From: Paratrimastix pyriformis
Lineage: Eukaryota > Preaxostyla > Paratrimastigidae
Direction of reading: 5' to 3'
DNA: 64,000 nucleotides
NCBI GenBank assembly: GCA_027972325.1
Contig: JAPMOS010000011.1
Span: 2,501 to 66,500 of the forward strand
Under the pieces are notes generated by a model, which saw only the letters and a list, made by a program, of their open reading frames with translations, searched no databases and was not told where the DNA came from. Shown one piece after another: positions 1-9,976 of this stretch. Within the stretch, counting starts at the first letter, position 1. Each line of letters starts with the position of its first letter. The position numbers and the translations under genes are program-made.

Positions 1-2
1 AG

Positions 3-71
3 AAGTTGATCGGGAGACGATTGGAGATCACCAAAATGCGAGTGGCCTGCGAGGTGACCGGCTCCATTTGA
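3..71 (+). CDS. possible 3' end of a gene cut by the left edge
   Basis: A short open frame runs in from the window edge and stops at a TGA at 69-71. Its last residues read MRVACEVTGSI. It is not recognisable, and with no upstream sequence it may be chance. It is listed only because the frame has no earlier stop and the next 300 bases hold no other candidate. Confidence 0.2.
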   Translation, partial: KLIGRRLEITKMRVACEVTGSI

Positions 72-396
72 TCAATTGAATCACTTGATTTCGTTTGCAA
101 ATGATCACCGGAAGTGGGAGCGCCATCGACTAGATTGGAAATCGCAGGGCCAGCCGGTTGAGCGCTTTCGGGCTTTTTTGGTTCGGACATTCCAGTTTTA
201 CAGGTTCTTCCCACCACAAGGCGCCAAAACGACCACAAACCGCCTCAACGCGCTCAGGGGGCTTGGGGACATTCGAACTGCTGTTGTGTTTCAGCAAGCC
301 GAGCATCCCGAGTCGGGGAGGGGCAGTACCGAGGCGAAGGGCGGCGACCAAATTTGAAAAAAGATGACAGCCCTCAGTTGCAGTTGCGGGGGTCGT
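72..396. other. stretch without a recognisable gene
   Basis: Several open frames cross this stretch on both strands, but none has a start, a domain or a splice pattern that I can support. It is probably the upstream region of the membrane-protein gene that begins at 397. Confidence 0.4.
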
Positions 397-1199
397 ATGC
401 ACTGTTCTCTGGAGAATGAGAAGACAGTCTCCGCCTGCCTTTTCCTGCTTTTTATTGTGATGGTGCTCCCGAGAACTCAAGGATGTTGCTGTACGGAATT
501 TGAACGGCAAGGCAAAGGAGATTTCCCAAGAATGCATCCATGCACTTCCAAGCTTTTGTGTGGTTCCAATTCTCGCCTTCCTGGAGGTCCGTCATTGCCG
601 CCTTGTTCCATCCTCCATTTTCCACCACAGCATCGACCCACAACAACGATGAACCGCCTCAACCGGAGCGGGGCTGGGTCGCACAGTTTTGGTATATTTT
701 CGTGGTTGGTGGTTGTCTCGTTCTGGTCAGTCTTGTCCTCGTTTGCCTTTTTTGTGGGTGCGTCTCCTGCGACTGCCGCCGGAGAAGACTCACCGGCCGG
801 AAAGCCCATGTCCCCGCGCCGCTGGTCTGTTCCTTGCACAGTCTGGCCCATCCCGCTTGACACCCCGCCCTGCAGAATTCATGGGCGCCATCCTCGGGTG
901 ATGCCCTCGTCACCATCGCCGTCACACCGACCTCCCTCTCCGCCCCTGTGGTCGACTTGCCGCCCCCCTCCGAGCGCCAGCTCCCCCTTGGGTGTCCCAT
1001 AGATGCATGGGGCAGTGGCACCTGCAAAGCCTCTGCGACGCCACTCGATGGCCCTGCGGAGGAGATGCTCGCAGTGACAAGCCCCCCGGTTGCACCCTCA
1101 CCGCCCCTCTCTTCGTCTCCGCTTTTGCCAGTTTCGGCAGGGGCGCCTGTCGAACCCCCGGAACAGCCTCCAACCGCGGCGGTCGTTCTGAATTCATAA
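397..1199 (+). CDS. small single-pass membrane protein with Pro-rich tail
   Basis: I do not recognise the family. The ATG at 397 opens a likely signal peptide (core ACLFLLFIVMVLP). After an intron of about 60 nt (near 491-550), the frame continues through a membrane span (FWYIFVVGGCLVLVSLVLV) followed by a Cys/Arg stop-transfer segment (CGCVSCDCRRRR). A second intron, GTCTGTTCC to CCTGCAG (about 823-873), leads to a Pro/Ser-rich tail that ends in VVLNS at the TAA at 1197-1199. A span, then a basic Cys-rich stretch, then a GTCTG-type intron is the same arrangement as in the CUB-like genes just downstream. This could be a relative that has lost most of its ectodomain. The first intron boundary is uncertain. 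Confidence 0.42.
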
Positions 1200-1458
1200 T
1201 CCTGGGATAGCCTTCCTTGTTTCGGCGTTGTTTTTTTCCTTTTTCTTCATCCAGCCCCACCACCCCACCCGACTCTCGACCGTTTCTCTTCGTAACCTGA
1301 TGATTCTCTTCTCCCTCCCCTTCTTCCTCCCCTCCCCTTCTCCATCGCTTTCCCGCGTTCCATATGATTTATCGCTTTATGTATGCTTGTTTTAGGTTTT
1401 TATTGGTGTTTTTGTTGACTTCTCTGTCCGATTTGATCGCTCGTCGTTCTCTTAGCCT

Positions 1459-1471
1459 CCTACGAGGCTGC
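1459..1471 (+). promoter_or_regulatory. shared upstream motif CCTACGAGGCTGC
   Basis: The 13-mer CCTACGAGGCTGC lies 32 bp before the start codon of the first CUB-like gene. It recurs exactly at 3585-3597, upstream of the second. Here it forms a small perfect hairpin, AGCCTC-CTAC-GAGGCT. Upstream placement in two paralogs suggests a promoter or 5'UTR element, but simple descent from a duplicated flank is just as possible. Confidence 0.35.
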
Positions 1472-1503
1472 TTAACGTGAGACACTGACCGAACCCATTT
1501 GAC

Positions 1504-3299
1504 ATGTCAAGACACTTTGCCCCGCCCGGCCGCCCGTTGGAAATGGTTTTTGCTGCTTGGGTAGGCCTTGCCCTGCTCGTCCTTGCTGCTCCTCTCGCTT
1601 CTTGCACTTGCACGGGGAAGGCTTCCATCACAGGAATTGACAGTGGAAACATCGTCCCTGGCACGGGCCCGTTTTCTGGTGCATGTACTTTTGAAATCAA
1701 GCCCGGGTTTCAACTCTCCGATCCTCAGCGAATTGTCATTGGCGTTCGAACGTGGGATTCGGCCAACAAATTCACTCTCAGCGTCTGCCCGCATTTTTTT
1801 CGTGCTGTACTCGCTGACGCTGACCATCGCGTAGGTTTATGACGGACAACCGACCGATGCGGATGCCCTCCTCTATTCAGTGACCCAGGGAAGCGCCAGG
1901 CCATTGGAAGTGCGGGCACGGCTACATTCTTTGGCCACCGTGGTTTTCACTCCCGATGTCCGCCGTCTTCACCCAACCGGAGCGCTCATTCCCTTTTCCA
2001 CTTGGGCGCCACCCACCACTTTTTTAGGCGGCCACGACCGACACATCCCTTGAGGTGTATTTTTACACGAGTACCTTGTGCAGCAACTCGGAAACTCCCA
2101 TGCTGACCGCCCAAGAGGGCACCCTGGGCAGCGGCCCCGGCCCGTACAAGAACACGATGCTGTGCAACTGGGTGGTGGCGCCCAGCTCGATCCCCTCGGG
2201 GTCCAAGCTCAGGTTCCAGATGACGTCTGTCTCCCGAGTCCGCCGCACGCATGAAGGCCTCGTCCAATCTGAATCACCCCGCGCCGCTCCGCTCCGCTCC
2301 CTCCCCGCAGGATGCTGGACACGCACGCCTCGGATGCCTGGGTGCGGCTGCTCGATGCCTCTGACAATAAGCTGGCGGAGTATTGGGGCGTCAGCCCGCC
2401 CCAGCAGGAGATCACCTGCCCCACGTCCTCCTGCAAGGTGGCCTGGCACACGGGCGATGTGGCCCACGCCAACACACACACCGGCTTCGGCATGACCTAT
2501 CGCGTGTCCTCTGGGAGTCCGCTTCTTCTCCTGCTTCTTCTTCTTCTCCCGCTCCTCCTCCTTCTTCTTCTTCTTCTTCTTCTTCTTCTTCTTCTTCTTC
2601 TTCTTCTTCCCCGCTTCTTCCCCCGCTTCTTCTTCTTCTGCACCTCCACCTCCCTCCTCACCACATACTCCCCGTCCCCACCATCCACCCGTTCATCGTT
2701 CACCTTCCCCCCCCCCCCCCCCCAACTCGCCCACGGCGCAGCGACTCCCACTCCGTCACCCACCGCTGTCCCGGCCGGGGGCGACTGGTGGATCTACGTT
2801 GTCGTCTTCGTGTCGGTGCTGGTTGTGCTGATGTTGATCGCGCTCTGCCTGATCTGTCGCTCCGGCGCCTGCCGACGCACCGCAAGGGCCCCCGCGGTCT
2901 GCGGCCCGTGTGATGGTTGGGGAGCGGTGGCTTCAACCCGGCGATCCGGCCAAAATCGTGTGGTCCTGGCATGAGGAGCAGACTCCTTCAAGCTGACTTT
3001 TTTTTCTCCCCTGCGTTTTTCTTGGCCGCTGGTGGTGCGTGCAGCGCTCCTGGGTCACCGACCAGTCCGACACACACATGGGCCCGTCTATCATTGTCAA
3101 GCCTGCAGTCGCCCCGGTGGCACCAGCAGCGCCTGTGTCCGCGTGGCGTGCGCCCGCTCAGCCGGGGTGGGGCGCCACGACCACGACCAGCACTTCCCAA
3201 CGGCAGTCGGGTTCCGACAGCTATTCACGGGGCGGTTACTCGTCTGGCGGATATTCCTCGGGGTATTCATCCGGTTACGCGCACACGCCATACTCGTGA
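1504..3299 (+). CDS. two-CUB-like-domain type I membrane protein, paralog 1
   Basis: First member of the tandem family. The start is the ATG at 1504; an in-frame ATG at 1543 would give a tidier signal peptide (MVFAAWVGLALLVLAAPLAS). The ectodomain has two CUB-like modules. The first includes IVPGTGPFSGACTFEIKPGF and VYDGQPTDADALLYS; the second includes GPGPYKNTMLCNWVVAP and MLDTHASDAWVRLLD. After an intron loaded with TTC repeats come a membrane span (WWIYVVVFVSVLVVLMLIAL) and a Cys/Arg segment. A last exon begins RSWVTD and ends TPYS at the TGA at 3297-3299. Unlike paralogs 2-5 it has no intron at the DSG-N junction. The likely role is surface binding or adhesion, inferred from CUB biology and topology; the ligand is unknown. 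Confidence 0.75.
2519..2636. repeat. TTC/CTT microsatellite inside an intron
   Basis: A pyrimidine microsatellite, mostly TTC, fills the intron between the second CUB-like module and the membrane span of paralog 1. It is followed by a C homopolymer at about 2707-2723. The repeat stays open in the coding frame, but no paralog has such residues, so it is intronic. Confidence 0.8.
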
Positions 3300-3584
3300 T
3301 TTCTTCGGCGTTGACGTTTTTAATTTGTTTCCCTTTGTTGTTCATGGGTTTCGTTGATGAATCTTTTTCGTTTTGTCCCCCCCCCCCCCCCCCCCCCGTT
3401 TATCTTGCTTCGTCCTCCCATTTTAACTTTGATGATATGCGAGACGAAAAGAGGCACCGACCGGCGATGACATTTGGCATGCATTTTTTCTTTGTTTTTG
3501 TTTTCGACTAACAATTGCAGTCTCCTCACATTTGATCGGGGGGGGGGGGGGTATCACCAGGTCTCCGTCTGCTACCCTCAGCGC

Positions 3585-3597
3585 CCTACGAGGCTGC
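3585..3597 (+). promoter_or_regulatory. second copy of CCTACGAGGCTGC motif
   Basis: An exact copy of the 13-mer at 1459-1471, upstream of CUB-like paralog 2. It now lies about 950 bp from that start codon because an 868-bp element has been inserted between them. Confidence 0.35.
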
Positions 3598-3663
3598 ATG
3601 ATATAACACGAGACTGGCGTTTGAAGTCATTTTTCAAATAAACCGGGCAGCGGGCCTCTCCGT

Positions 3664-4531
3664 AGAGTAAAGTCACAACGCCGTTATAACGCCTACAAAA
3701 ACGCGCTGCAACCCGGTGCGACGCGTCGCAACCCCATTTTACCCCATTTTAACCCCATTTTAACCCCTTACAACGCGCTGCCACGCGTTCGGACCGTTTT
3801 TCCCCGTTGCAACATCTGAACATGCATGCGTTTTTCCCCGTTTCAACGCGCTTTTCCCCGTTGCAACGCGCTTTTCCCCGTTGCAACGCGTTTTCCCCGT
3901 TGCAACGCCGTTGGGCCACCTGCCCTGCCCTGCCCGCGGCACATGTTTTCGAGTTACATTAATAGATCATTTTCTGCTTCGACACGATTCATTGCCTGCC
4001 CTTTCTAATGCATTACCACGGGCCCACCCATGTCGTCTTTCTGAGGCTGTCTTCGTGTCCAAAACCATTATTACGTTCATTTTCTCATCGAGCCTCACAT
4101 GGACGAGTTCGGGTTCCTCGTCTCGGAAGTGGAGTGGGGGGAAGTCGTATGAGTGAAGGATGCATCGGAAGAAGATTCCTGGAATTTCGCGGTTGATGGT
4201 TGGGTTGATGCACACGCAACCAAGTTGAAAGAAAGAAGAAGTTTCCCGTCTTGTTTCAACTGCGATGGCCTGTAAACGGGGGCAACGGGTCACAACGGGT
4301 CACAACGGGTCACAACGGGTCACAACGGGTCACAACGGGGTGCAACGGGGTGCAACGGGGTTGCAAACAGTATAACGGCATGCAACGGTGTTGAATGGCG
4401 TTGAGATGGTGTTGAAACGGGTTGTCACGCGGTGCAACGCGGTGCAACGCGGTGCAACGCGGTGCAACGCGTTGGGGCGGAAAAACGCGTTGCGGAAGAT
4501 AGGCGTTGTAACCCCGTTGTGACTTTACTCT
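3664..4531. mobile_element. 868-bp non-autonomous TIR element with internal CAACG repeats
   Basis: The ends are inverted repeats matching at 29 of 32 positions; both start AGAGTAAAGTCACAACG read inward. The trinucleotide CGT flanks both ends (3661-3663 and 4532-4534) and looks like a target-site duplication. The interior has no coding capacity. It is made of degenerate short repeats, such as GTTGCAACGCG on the left and five copies of AACGGGTCAC plus GGTGCAACGC units on the right. Removing the element and one CGT restores a flank like those of paralogs 3 and 4 (CTCCG-GGGTC-AGG before the start codon). It is MITE-like; the 3-bp duplication would fit several superfamilies, and I cannot assign one. 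Confidence 0.72.
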
Positions 4532-4543
4532 CGTGGGTCAGGA

Positions 4544-7075
4544 ATGACCCCCCGACTGCTCGCACGGCGTGACACTTGGTAGCCCGCATATTTGTATGGA
4601 CACTGTTAAACTCACCTCGCGGAGTTGTCCCAACACCCCAAAGGTTTGGTTCGGAAAGTCAGCGGTTGGGAAGATTTACGGCATTCTTTTTTGTCAACAG
4701 ACAGAAGGTTGCTGAATGCGAAAATGGACTTACCCACTTGCGTTTTGACGTTTTGCCTTGGTTGGTTGGGTCTGACAACTCTACGCGGTTCCGTTTTCGC
4801 ACCCCAGGCACCCAAACCGCCTTTCTCGGACGAACTCCGCTCAAGAAGTTCTCAGGCAAAGCCGAAGGGTGCCGCATGTTTTCTGCTCGCGGGGCTTCAT
4901 GCTCCTTGTTCCGGCTGGGGTCCTTGTTGACGACGAGCAAGATGTGCTCAGACCCCTGTTCATCTGTATATCTCGTCGCCGAGGTCATCGAGAAAGGTGC
5001 GGTTTGTTCAATTTCATCGGCACGCGTTTATCTCGCCGCATGAGCGGTGCCTTGCCTGAAATCAAAACCCCCACTTCTTGGCTGGCAGTTGAAGCGAATC
5101 GCCGCAGTTGATGCCCAGAAAGCAATACAACACCCCATTTTTTTGCGCGAAAACCATGCACCACCACAAAGTACACCCAAAATACTTGCTCTCTTTGAAA
5201 ACCCGGTCGTCGGCCGGTTGACCGTTCTTGACAGAGAAGACCGAGAGTCCAATGCTCGGTTCTAGCTACCAAGTGTCACGCCGTGGCTCGTTGTGCTGGG
5301 CTTGCTGCTCCTCGAGGCGCACCTCAGCCAGGGCTACTGCTCTGGCATGACCAAAATCGTGGGGCAGGATTCAGGTTCGTTTTTTTGATGCTTTTTCCTT
5401 GCCCTCATCGACGCCATCTCTAGGCACGATTGCACCTGGCGCTGGCCCCTTCACGGAGGCTTGCTCGTGGGAAATCAAGCCCGGGTTCCAACTGTCTGAC
5501 CCGCAGCGGATTGTCATCGGTGTGCGCACCTGGGACGCCAACGCCAAGTTCACGCTGAGCGTTTATGATGGCATGGCCTCGGACGGCACGCTGCTGTATT
5601 CGTACACGCAGGGTAGCGGTCGCCCGAGGGAGGTGCGTGCTCGGTTGCATTCTCTCGCGACGATTGTCTTCACCCCCGAAGTCTGTTGTGGTTTTCGCGC
5701 ACTGCTGCATCATTCTTCTCCGCACGGATTTTTTTTTGCAACCCCAAGGCCGGAACTGATTCCAGCGCCCTGGAGTTGTATTGGTACACCAGTGTGCTGT
5801 GCAGCAGCTCCGAGACTGTGACTCTGTCGGACCAGGAGGGCTCGATCGGCAGTGGCCCCGGCCCCTACAAGAACACCATGGCCTGCAACTGGCTCGTTGC
5901 CCCCGGCGGCGTCCCGGACGGGTACCACGTCGCATTCAAGATCACGTCTGTACGCGCATAGTTTTTCCTCTCTTTCAGAGTGTTTCATCCCCCCTCCTTG
6001 TGTGCTCTTGTTGCTCCCCCTCCCCTCCCCTCCCCCCCACCCCCCGGGATATGGTTGATCCGACGTAGGATGCTCGACACGGCCGCAGATGATGCTTACG
6101 TGCGGATTTCTAATGGGAACGGCGAAAAGCTTGCTCAGTACAGCGGTGCCGGTATTCCCAGTACGGAGATTGGCTGCCCCACCGCCAGCTGCCAGGTCCG
6201 CCCTCGCTGTCGTCGTCACCCCAATCGGCATCCTTCTCCTCCCCGAATGAATCGTTCGCTCACCCTCCCCTCCACCACCCTCTCTGTTCAGGTCTATTGG
6301 CACACGGGTGAGGTGAGCAACGGCAACATGCACACGGGTTTCGCCCTGCAATACTACCTGTCCAACGGTTGGTCGTTCCACTCCTCTGCCATGCCCTGTC
6401 ATGCCCTGTCATGCCCTGTCATGCCCTGCCATGCCCTGCCATGCCCTGCCAGGCCCTGCCAGGCCCTGCCATGCCCTGGCCCTGCCATGCCCTGCCATGC
6501 CCTGCCATGCCCTGCCATGCTCTGCCATGCTCTGCCATGCTCTGCCATGCTCTGCCATGCTCTGCCATGCTCTGCTCTGCTCTGCTCTGCTCTGCTCTGC
6601 TCTGCTCTTCCAAACAATGCTTCATGATCAGGGGAGTGGAAAAATGTGTGCGTTGTGTCTTGGTGGTGCCTTTGTGGCACGAACGGTTTCCTCCAACCTA
6701 TTTTGTTCACCGCCCATCCGCCCACCACAGGTGACGTTACCCCCGTTCTGGTGGACTTTCCCATCTGGGCCCTCGTCGTCGGCATCGTGTTTGTGGTCCT
6801 CATCGTGCTCGGTTTGATGGGGTATTGTGTCCGCACGGTTTTGAAAGAAACCTGCTGTCCCGGCCGCGGCCGTAGCAGCTCAAGCTCTTCTTCTGGGAAA
6901 ACCGTCTGTCTCTTACGCTCGCGTCGGCCTCGGGTTCGGGGCGTGGCGTGCGTGGCGTGGCGGGCCCATACTTACCCTTCTTTCTTTCTCCCTTCCCTCT
7001 CCTCCGCAGCGTTCATGGGATACGGACAGTTCGTACCGCCACCACCACAGCAGCGAGTCAATCAGCTACTCGTAG
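4544..7075 (+). CDS. two-CUB-like-domain membrane protein, paralog 2, interrupted by a transposon
   Basis: The ATG at 4544 begins a signal peptide matching paralogs 3 and 4 (MTPRLL, then VVLGLLLLEAHLSQG), but a 723-bp TIR element splits codon 7. Beyond the element all exons are intact: GTIAPGAGPFTEACSWEIKP; the second module through MLDTAADDAYVRISNGNG; VYWHTGEVSNGNMHTGF; the membrane span exon (FPIWALVVGIVFVVLIVLG); and a last exon beginning RSWDTD and ending SYS at the TAG at 7073-7075. Exons 2-5 are almost identical to paralog 4, which points to recent duplication or gene conversion. The gene is either inactivated at its signal peptide or relies on splicing the element out. The intron before the membrane exon holds a large 10-bp minisatellite. 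Confidence 0.72.
4563..5285. mobile_element. 723-bp internally deleted copy of a TIR DNA transposon
   Basis: Perfect 21-bp inverted ends (4563-4583 and 5265-5285; outer bases CACGGCGTGACACTTGG) bound the element. The 5-bp sequence GCTCG flanks both sides (4558-4562 and 5286-5290) as a target-site duplication. A second copy lies at 56127-57186. The two match almost base for base, except that this copy lacks 337 bp after the shared CACCCCAGGC. No transposase is visible. A CAC start and a 5-bp GC-rich duplication recall Transib elements, but that is a weak inference. The insertion is inside the signal-peptide codons of CUB-like paralog 2. Confidence 0.88.
6391..6610. repeat. 10-bp minisatellite (ATGCCCTGCC/ATGCTCTGCC) in an intron
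   Basis: About twenty tandem copies of a 10-mer, ending in repeats of CTCTG, fill the intron before the membrane-span exon of CUB-like paralog 2. Paralog 4, nearly identical in its exons, has an ordinary short intron here, so the array arose after those exons last shared sequence. Confidence 0.88.
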
Positions 7076-7424
7076 CCAAGACCCCGATCCCCCCGGTGTA
7101 TTTGCCATCTTTTTCAATTTGTTCGTTGTTTTTCGCTTTCACTTTTGCGGTGGCCTTCCACTCTTTTGGGCTGCTGACGGGCGTGGACCACCATGCTCAA
7201 CCATCTTCCCACCCACCCACTCACCCACCCACCTGCAGTGTCATATCCCCTCGTGCGTCTTTCAATTGTGTTTTGTTTTGTTGGTGTTCGGATTCGGATG
7301 TTAACTCCTTGTCCTGGGGGGGGGGGGGGGGGGTATTCGTGTTGTTCTGAGGACGGAGGGGAGGAGGAAGGAAGAAAGGAAATGATACAATGCGAAAAAC
7401 CAAAGGCGCGCGACTGCAGCCTCG
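7076..7424. other. intergenic stretch between CUB-like paralogs 2 and 3
   Basis: I see no gene. It contains a TCACCCACC-type short repeat and a G homopolymer of about 17 bases (7317-7334). A GCAGCCTCG near 7420 is the reverse complement of part of the motif found upstream of paralogs 1 and 2. Confidence 0.5.
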
Positions 7425-7476
7425 TTACTTTCAAAAAAACTTGCCGGCGGGTCGCTGGTGTCCGCGGTCGTTCAGG
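7425..7476 (+). promoter_or_regulatory. conserved 5' block before the start codon of paralog 3
   Basis: The roughly 50 bp before the ATG at 7477 are conserved with those before paralog 4 (9925-9976). Both have TTTCAAAA, then CCGGCG, GTCGC, TCCGCGG and TCGTTCAGG directly before ATG. Paralog 2 shows the same block split by the 868-bp element. It is a likely core promoter or 5'UTR, or recent common descent. Confidence 0.4.
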
Positions 7477-9354
7477 ATGTCCCCGCGACTGCTCGTTGTG
7501 CTGGGCTTGCTGCTCCTCGAGGCGCACCTCATCCAGGGCTACTGCTCTGGCATGACCAAAATCGTGGGGCAGGATTCAGGTTTTGATGCTGCCGCTTTTT
7601 TTCCCCCCTGACCTCCTCTCCAGGCACGATTGCACCTGGCGCTGGCCCCTTCACGGAGGCTTGCTCGTGGGAAATCAAGCCCGGGTTCCAACTGTCCGAC
7701 CCGCAGCGGATTGTCATCGGTGTGCGCACCTGGGACGCCAACGCCGCCAAGTTCACGCTGAGCGTTTACGATGGCCTGATGTCGGACGGCACGGTGTTGT
7801 ATTCTTACACAGAATACAACAGTCGTCCGGGGGAGGTGCGTGCGAGTTTGCATTCTCTCGCGACGATTGTCTTCACTCCTGAAGTCTGTTTTATCCCCCT
7901 CAATCCTCTCATCTTTTTGTTCTTCCCTCTCAACCAAGGTCGGAACTGACTCCAGCACCCTGGAATTTTATTGGTACACCAGTGTGCTATGCAACAACTC
8001 CGAGACTGTGACTCTCTCGGACCATGAGGGCACGATCACCAGTGGCCGCGGCCCCTACAATGAAGACATGGCCTGCAACTGGGTCGTTGCACCCGGCAGC
8101 ATCCCAGACGGGTACCATGTTGCATTCAAGTTCACGTCCGTTCTTAATTATTTTTTTTTCGCGGGGGTGTATGTTCGAACGCCGTTGTTCGGCCATTCCG
8201 GGGCTCTGGTGGCGTGGTCTTAGGATGCTTGACGCCGTTGATTATGACACGTACGTGCGGATTTCCAACGGGAACGGCGAGAAGTTGGCTCAGTACGCCG
8301 GCGTCGATATCCCCAGCAAGGAGATTGGCTGTCCCACCGCCGCATGCCAGGTCCGCTCGTCGTCCTCTAAAGCAGACGGAACGTTGTCCCCCAGGTCTAT
8401 TGGCACACGGGGGATGTTGAGTACGACAACTCTCACAAGGGATTCACCCTGCAATATTACCTTTCCGATGGTCGGTCCTCCTCCTCCTCCTCCTCCTCCT
8501 CCTCCTCCTCCTCCTCCTCCTCCTCCCCGCCCTCAATTCCATGTGGTCAATCGGTTCATAACACGAACGGTTCCCACAAACACACACCCTCCCTCCTCCC
8601 TCCCTCCCTCCCTCCCTCCTCCCTCCCTCCCTCCCTCCCTCCCTCCCTCCCTCCCTCCCTCCCTCCCTCCTCCCTCCTCCCTCCCTCCCTCCTTCCCTCC
8701 CTCCTCCCTTCCCTCCCTCCCCTTCCCTCCCGTAGGTGACGTCGCCCCCGTTGTGGTGTACTTCCCTTCTGGGCCATCATCATCGTGTTTGTGGGCATCC
8801 TCCTGCTCCTTGGCGCCCTGAACTGCCTCCACAAGTTCTGCGGGATGGACTGCTGGGGCGCCGACAGCAACAGCATGTGCAGCGGTGGCGCCAGCTGCTG
8901 CAGCAACAGTCTGTGCAGCGGCTGCGGCTGCTGCAATTCTGACAAGAACAGCAGCAACAGCAACAGCAGCAGCAGCGCCAGCAGCGCCAGCAGCGCCAGC
9001 TCTTCCGCTCGGAAGAAATCCGTCTGTCGCTTTCTCTTGGATCGGGGGGGGGGGGGGGGGGGCGGGGGGCGATGGGGCTGGGGGATGGTGCTGATCGATG
9101 GGCCGGTCTGCCTCTGTGCGTGTCTGTGGGCCACCTGTTGTCTTGCTCACTCCCCGGTCCTGGTGCCTTGGCGGACACTGCTTTCAGGCGCTTTGCGGGT
9201 CCTTTTCGGGCACTTGCGTCTGTCTGGTGGGCCTGACCGCTGCTCATCCCTCTCCCTTCCCCCTCTCCTGCAGCGTTCATGGGATACCGACAGTCCGTAC
9301 CATCACCACGACCATCGCCACAGCAGCAGCAGGGAGATGAGCAGATACTCGTGA
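7477..9354 (+). CDS. two-CUB-like-domain membrane protein, paralog 3, with an apparent frameshift
   Basis: Signal peptide MSPRLLVVLGLLLLEAHLIQ from the ATG at 7477. Two CUB-like modules follow (VYDGLMSDGTVLYSYTEYN; GTITSGRGPYNEDMACNW; MLDAVDYDTYVRISNGNG; VYWHTGDVEYDNSHKGF). The membrane exon starts DVAPVVVYFP, but one base seems to be missing near 8766. The hydrophobic segment (WAIIIVFVGILLLLGALN) and the long Cys/Ser/Asn-rich tail are in another frame. The last exon, RSWDTD to SRYS with the TGA at 9352-9354, is intact. Since tail and terminal exon are conserved, this could be a young null allele or a base error. It is more diverged than paralogs 2 and 4, yet its first intron is almost identical to that of paralog 4. 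Confidence 0.7.
8476..8741. repeat. TCC and CCCT microsatellites in an intron of paralog 3
   Basis: A run of TCC triplets followed by about 150 bp of CCCT/CCTC repeats fills the intron between the VYWHTG exon and the membrane exon. This is the same intron position that carries repeat expansions in paralogs 1 and 2. Confidence 0.85.
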
Positions 9355-9924
9355 CCAGGTGACCAGGACCCCGATCCTCCCGCCTCCCCGCCGAGTACCC
9401 ACCCACTCCCTCCATCCCTTCCTCCCTCCCTCCAGAATATACTCGATTTGTTCATTTTCCCCCTCCTTCGATGGCGAATTCATTTTTTAGTTTTTTGTTA
9501 ATTTGTTCAGTGTTTGCTTTCACTTCCCAGTGTTCCTCTCTCCTGGGCGTCCAGCGTGGGACTCGTGAACAGTCCCCCCCCCCCCCCCTGATTTCCTAAT
9601 GAACTTGTTTCCAATTTATTGTTCCGTTAATTTTTATTTTTCACGGGGATACAGTTCCTTTATCTAATTTGCCTTTTTTTTTTGACTCACTCAAAAAAGG
9701 AGAACTCTTGTTCCCATCGAGTTTGCGTAGTGGCGCCTCCGCAAGGTGATTTTGGCCCACACAATGCATAACTCGCACTGTTTGTTCTTGTTTTGACGGG
9801 CGGGCTATCGTGAGAGGCCCGCTTTTCCCATTCGTGGGGGTCGACATAGAATGAAAATTGAGGTGGAATGAGGGGCGAAGAATGAGAAAACTCCACCAAC
9901 CCCGCCGAACGAGGGATGTCATTT
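9355..9924. other. intergenic stretch between CUB-like paralogs 3 and 4
   Basis: No gene is seen. There is a C homopolymer near 9577-9590 and several T-rich runs. A minus-strand open frame at 9641-9922 has no recognisable motif or splice support. Confidence 0.5.
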
Positions 9925-9976
9925 TTCAAAACCGTCCGTCTCCGGCGAAGTCGCAGGTCTCCGCGGGTCGTTCAGG
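9925..9976 (+). promoter_or_regulatory. conserved 5' block before the start codon of paralog 4
   Basis: Matches the block at 7425-7476: TTTTTCAAAA, CTCCGGCG, GTCGCAGGTC, TCCGCGGGTCGTTCAGG, then ATG. It also serves as the intact reference for the flank disrupted in paralog 2. Confidence 0.4.

Noticed and set aside
4543-5330. A downstream ATG as the real start of CUB-like paralog 2
   Set aside because: In the receptor frame a stop lies about 20 bp before the resumed signal peptide with no ATG between, so translation cannot start inside the element without splicing.
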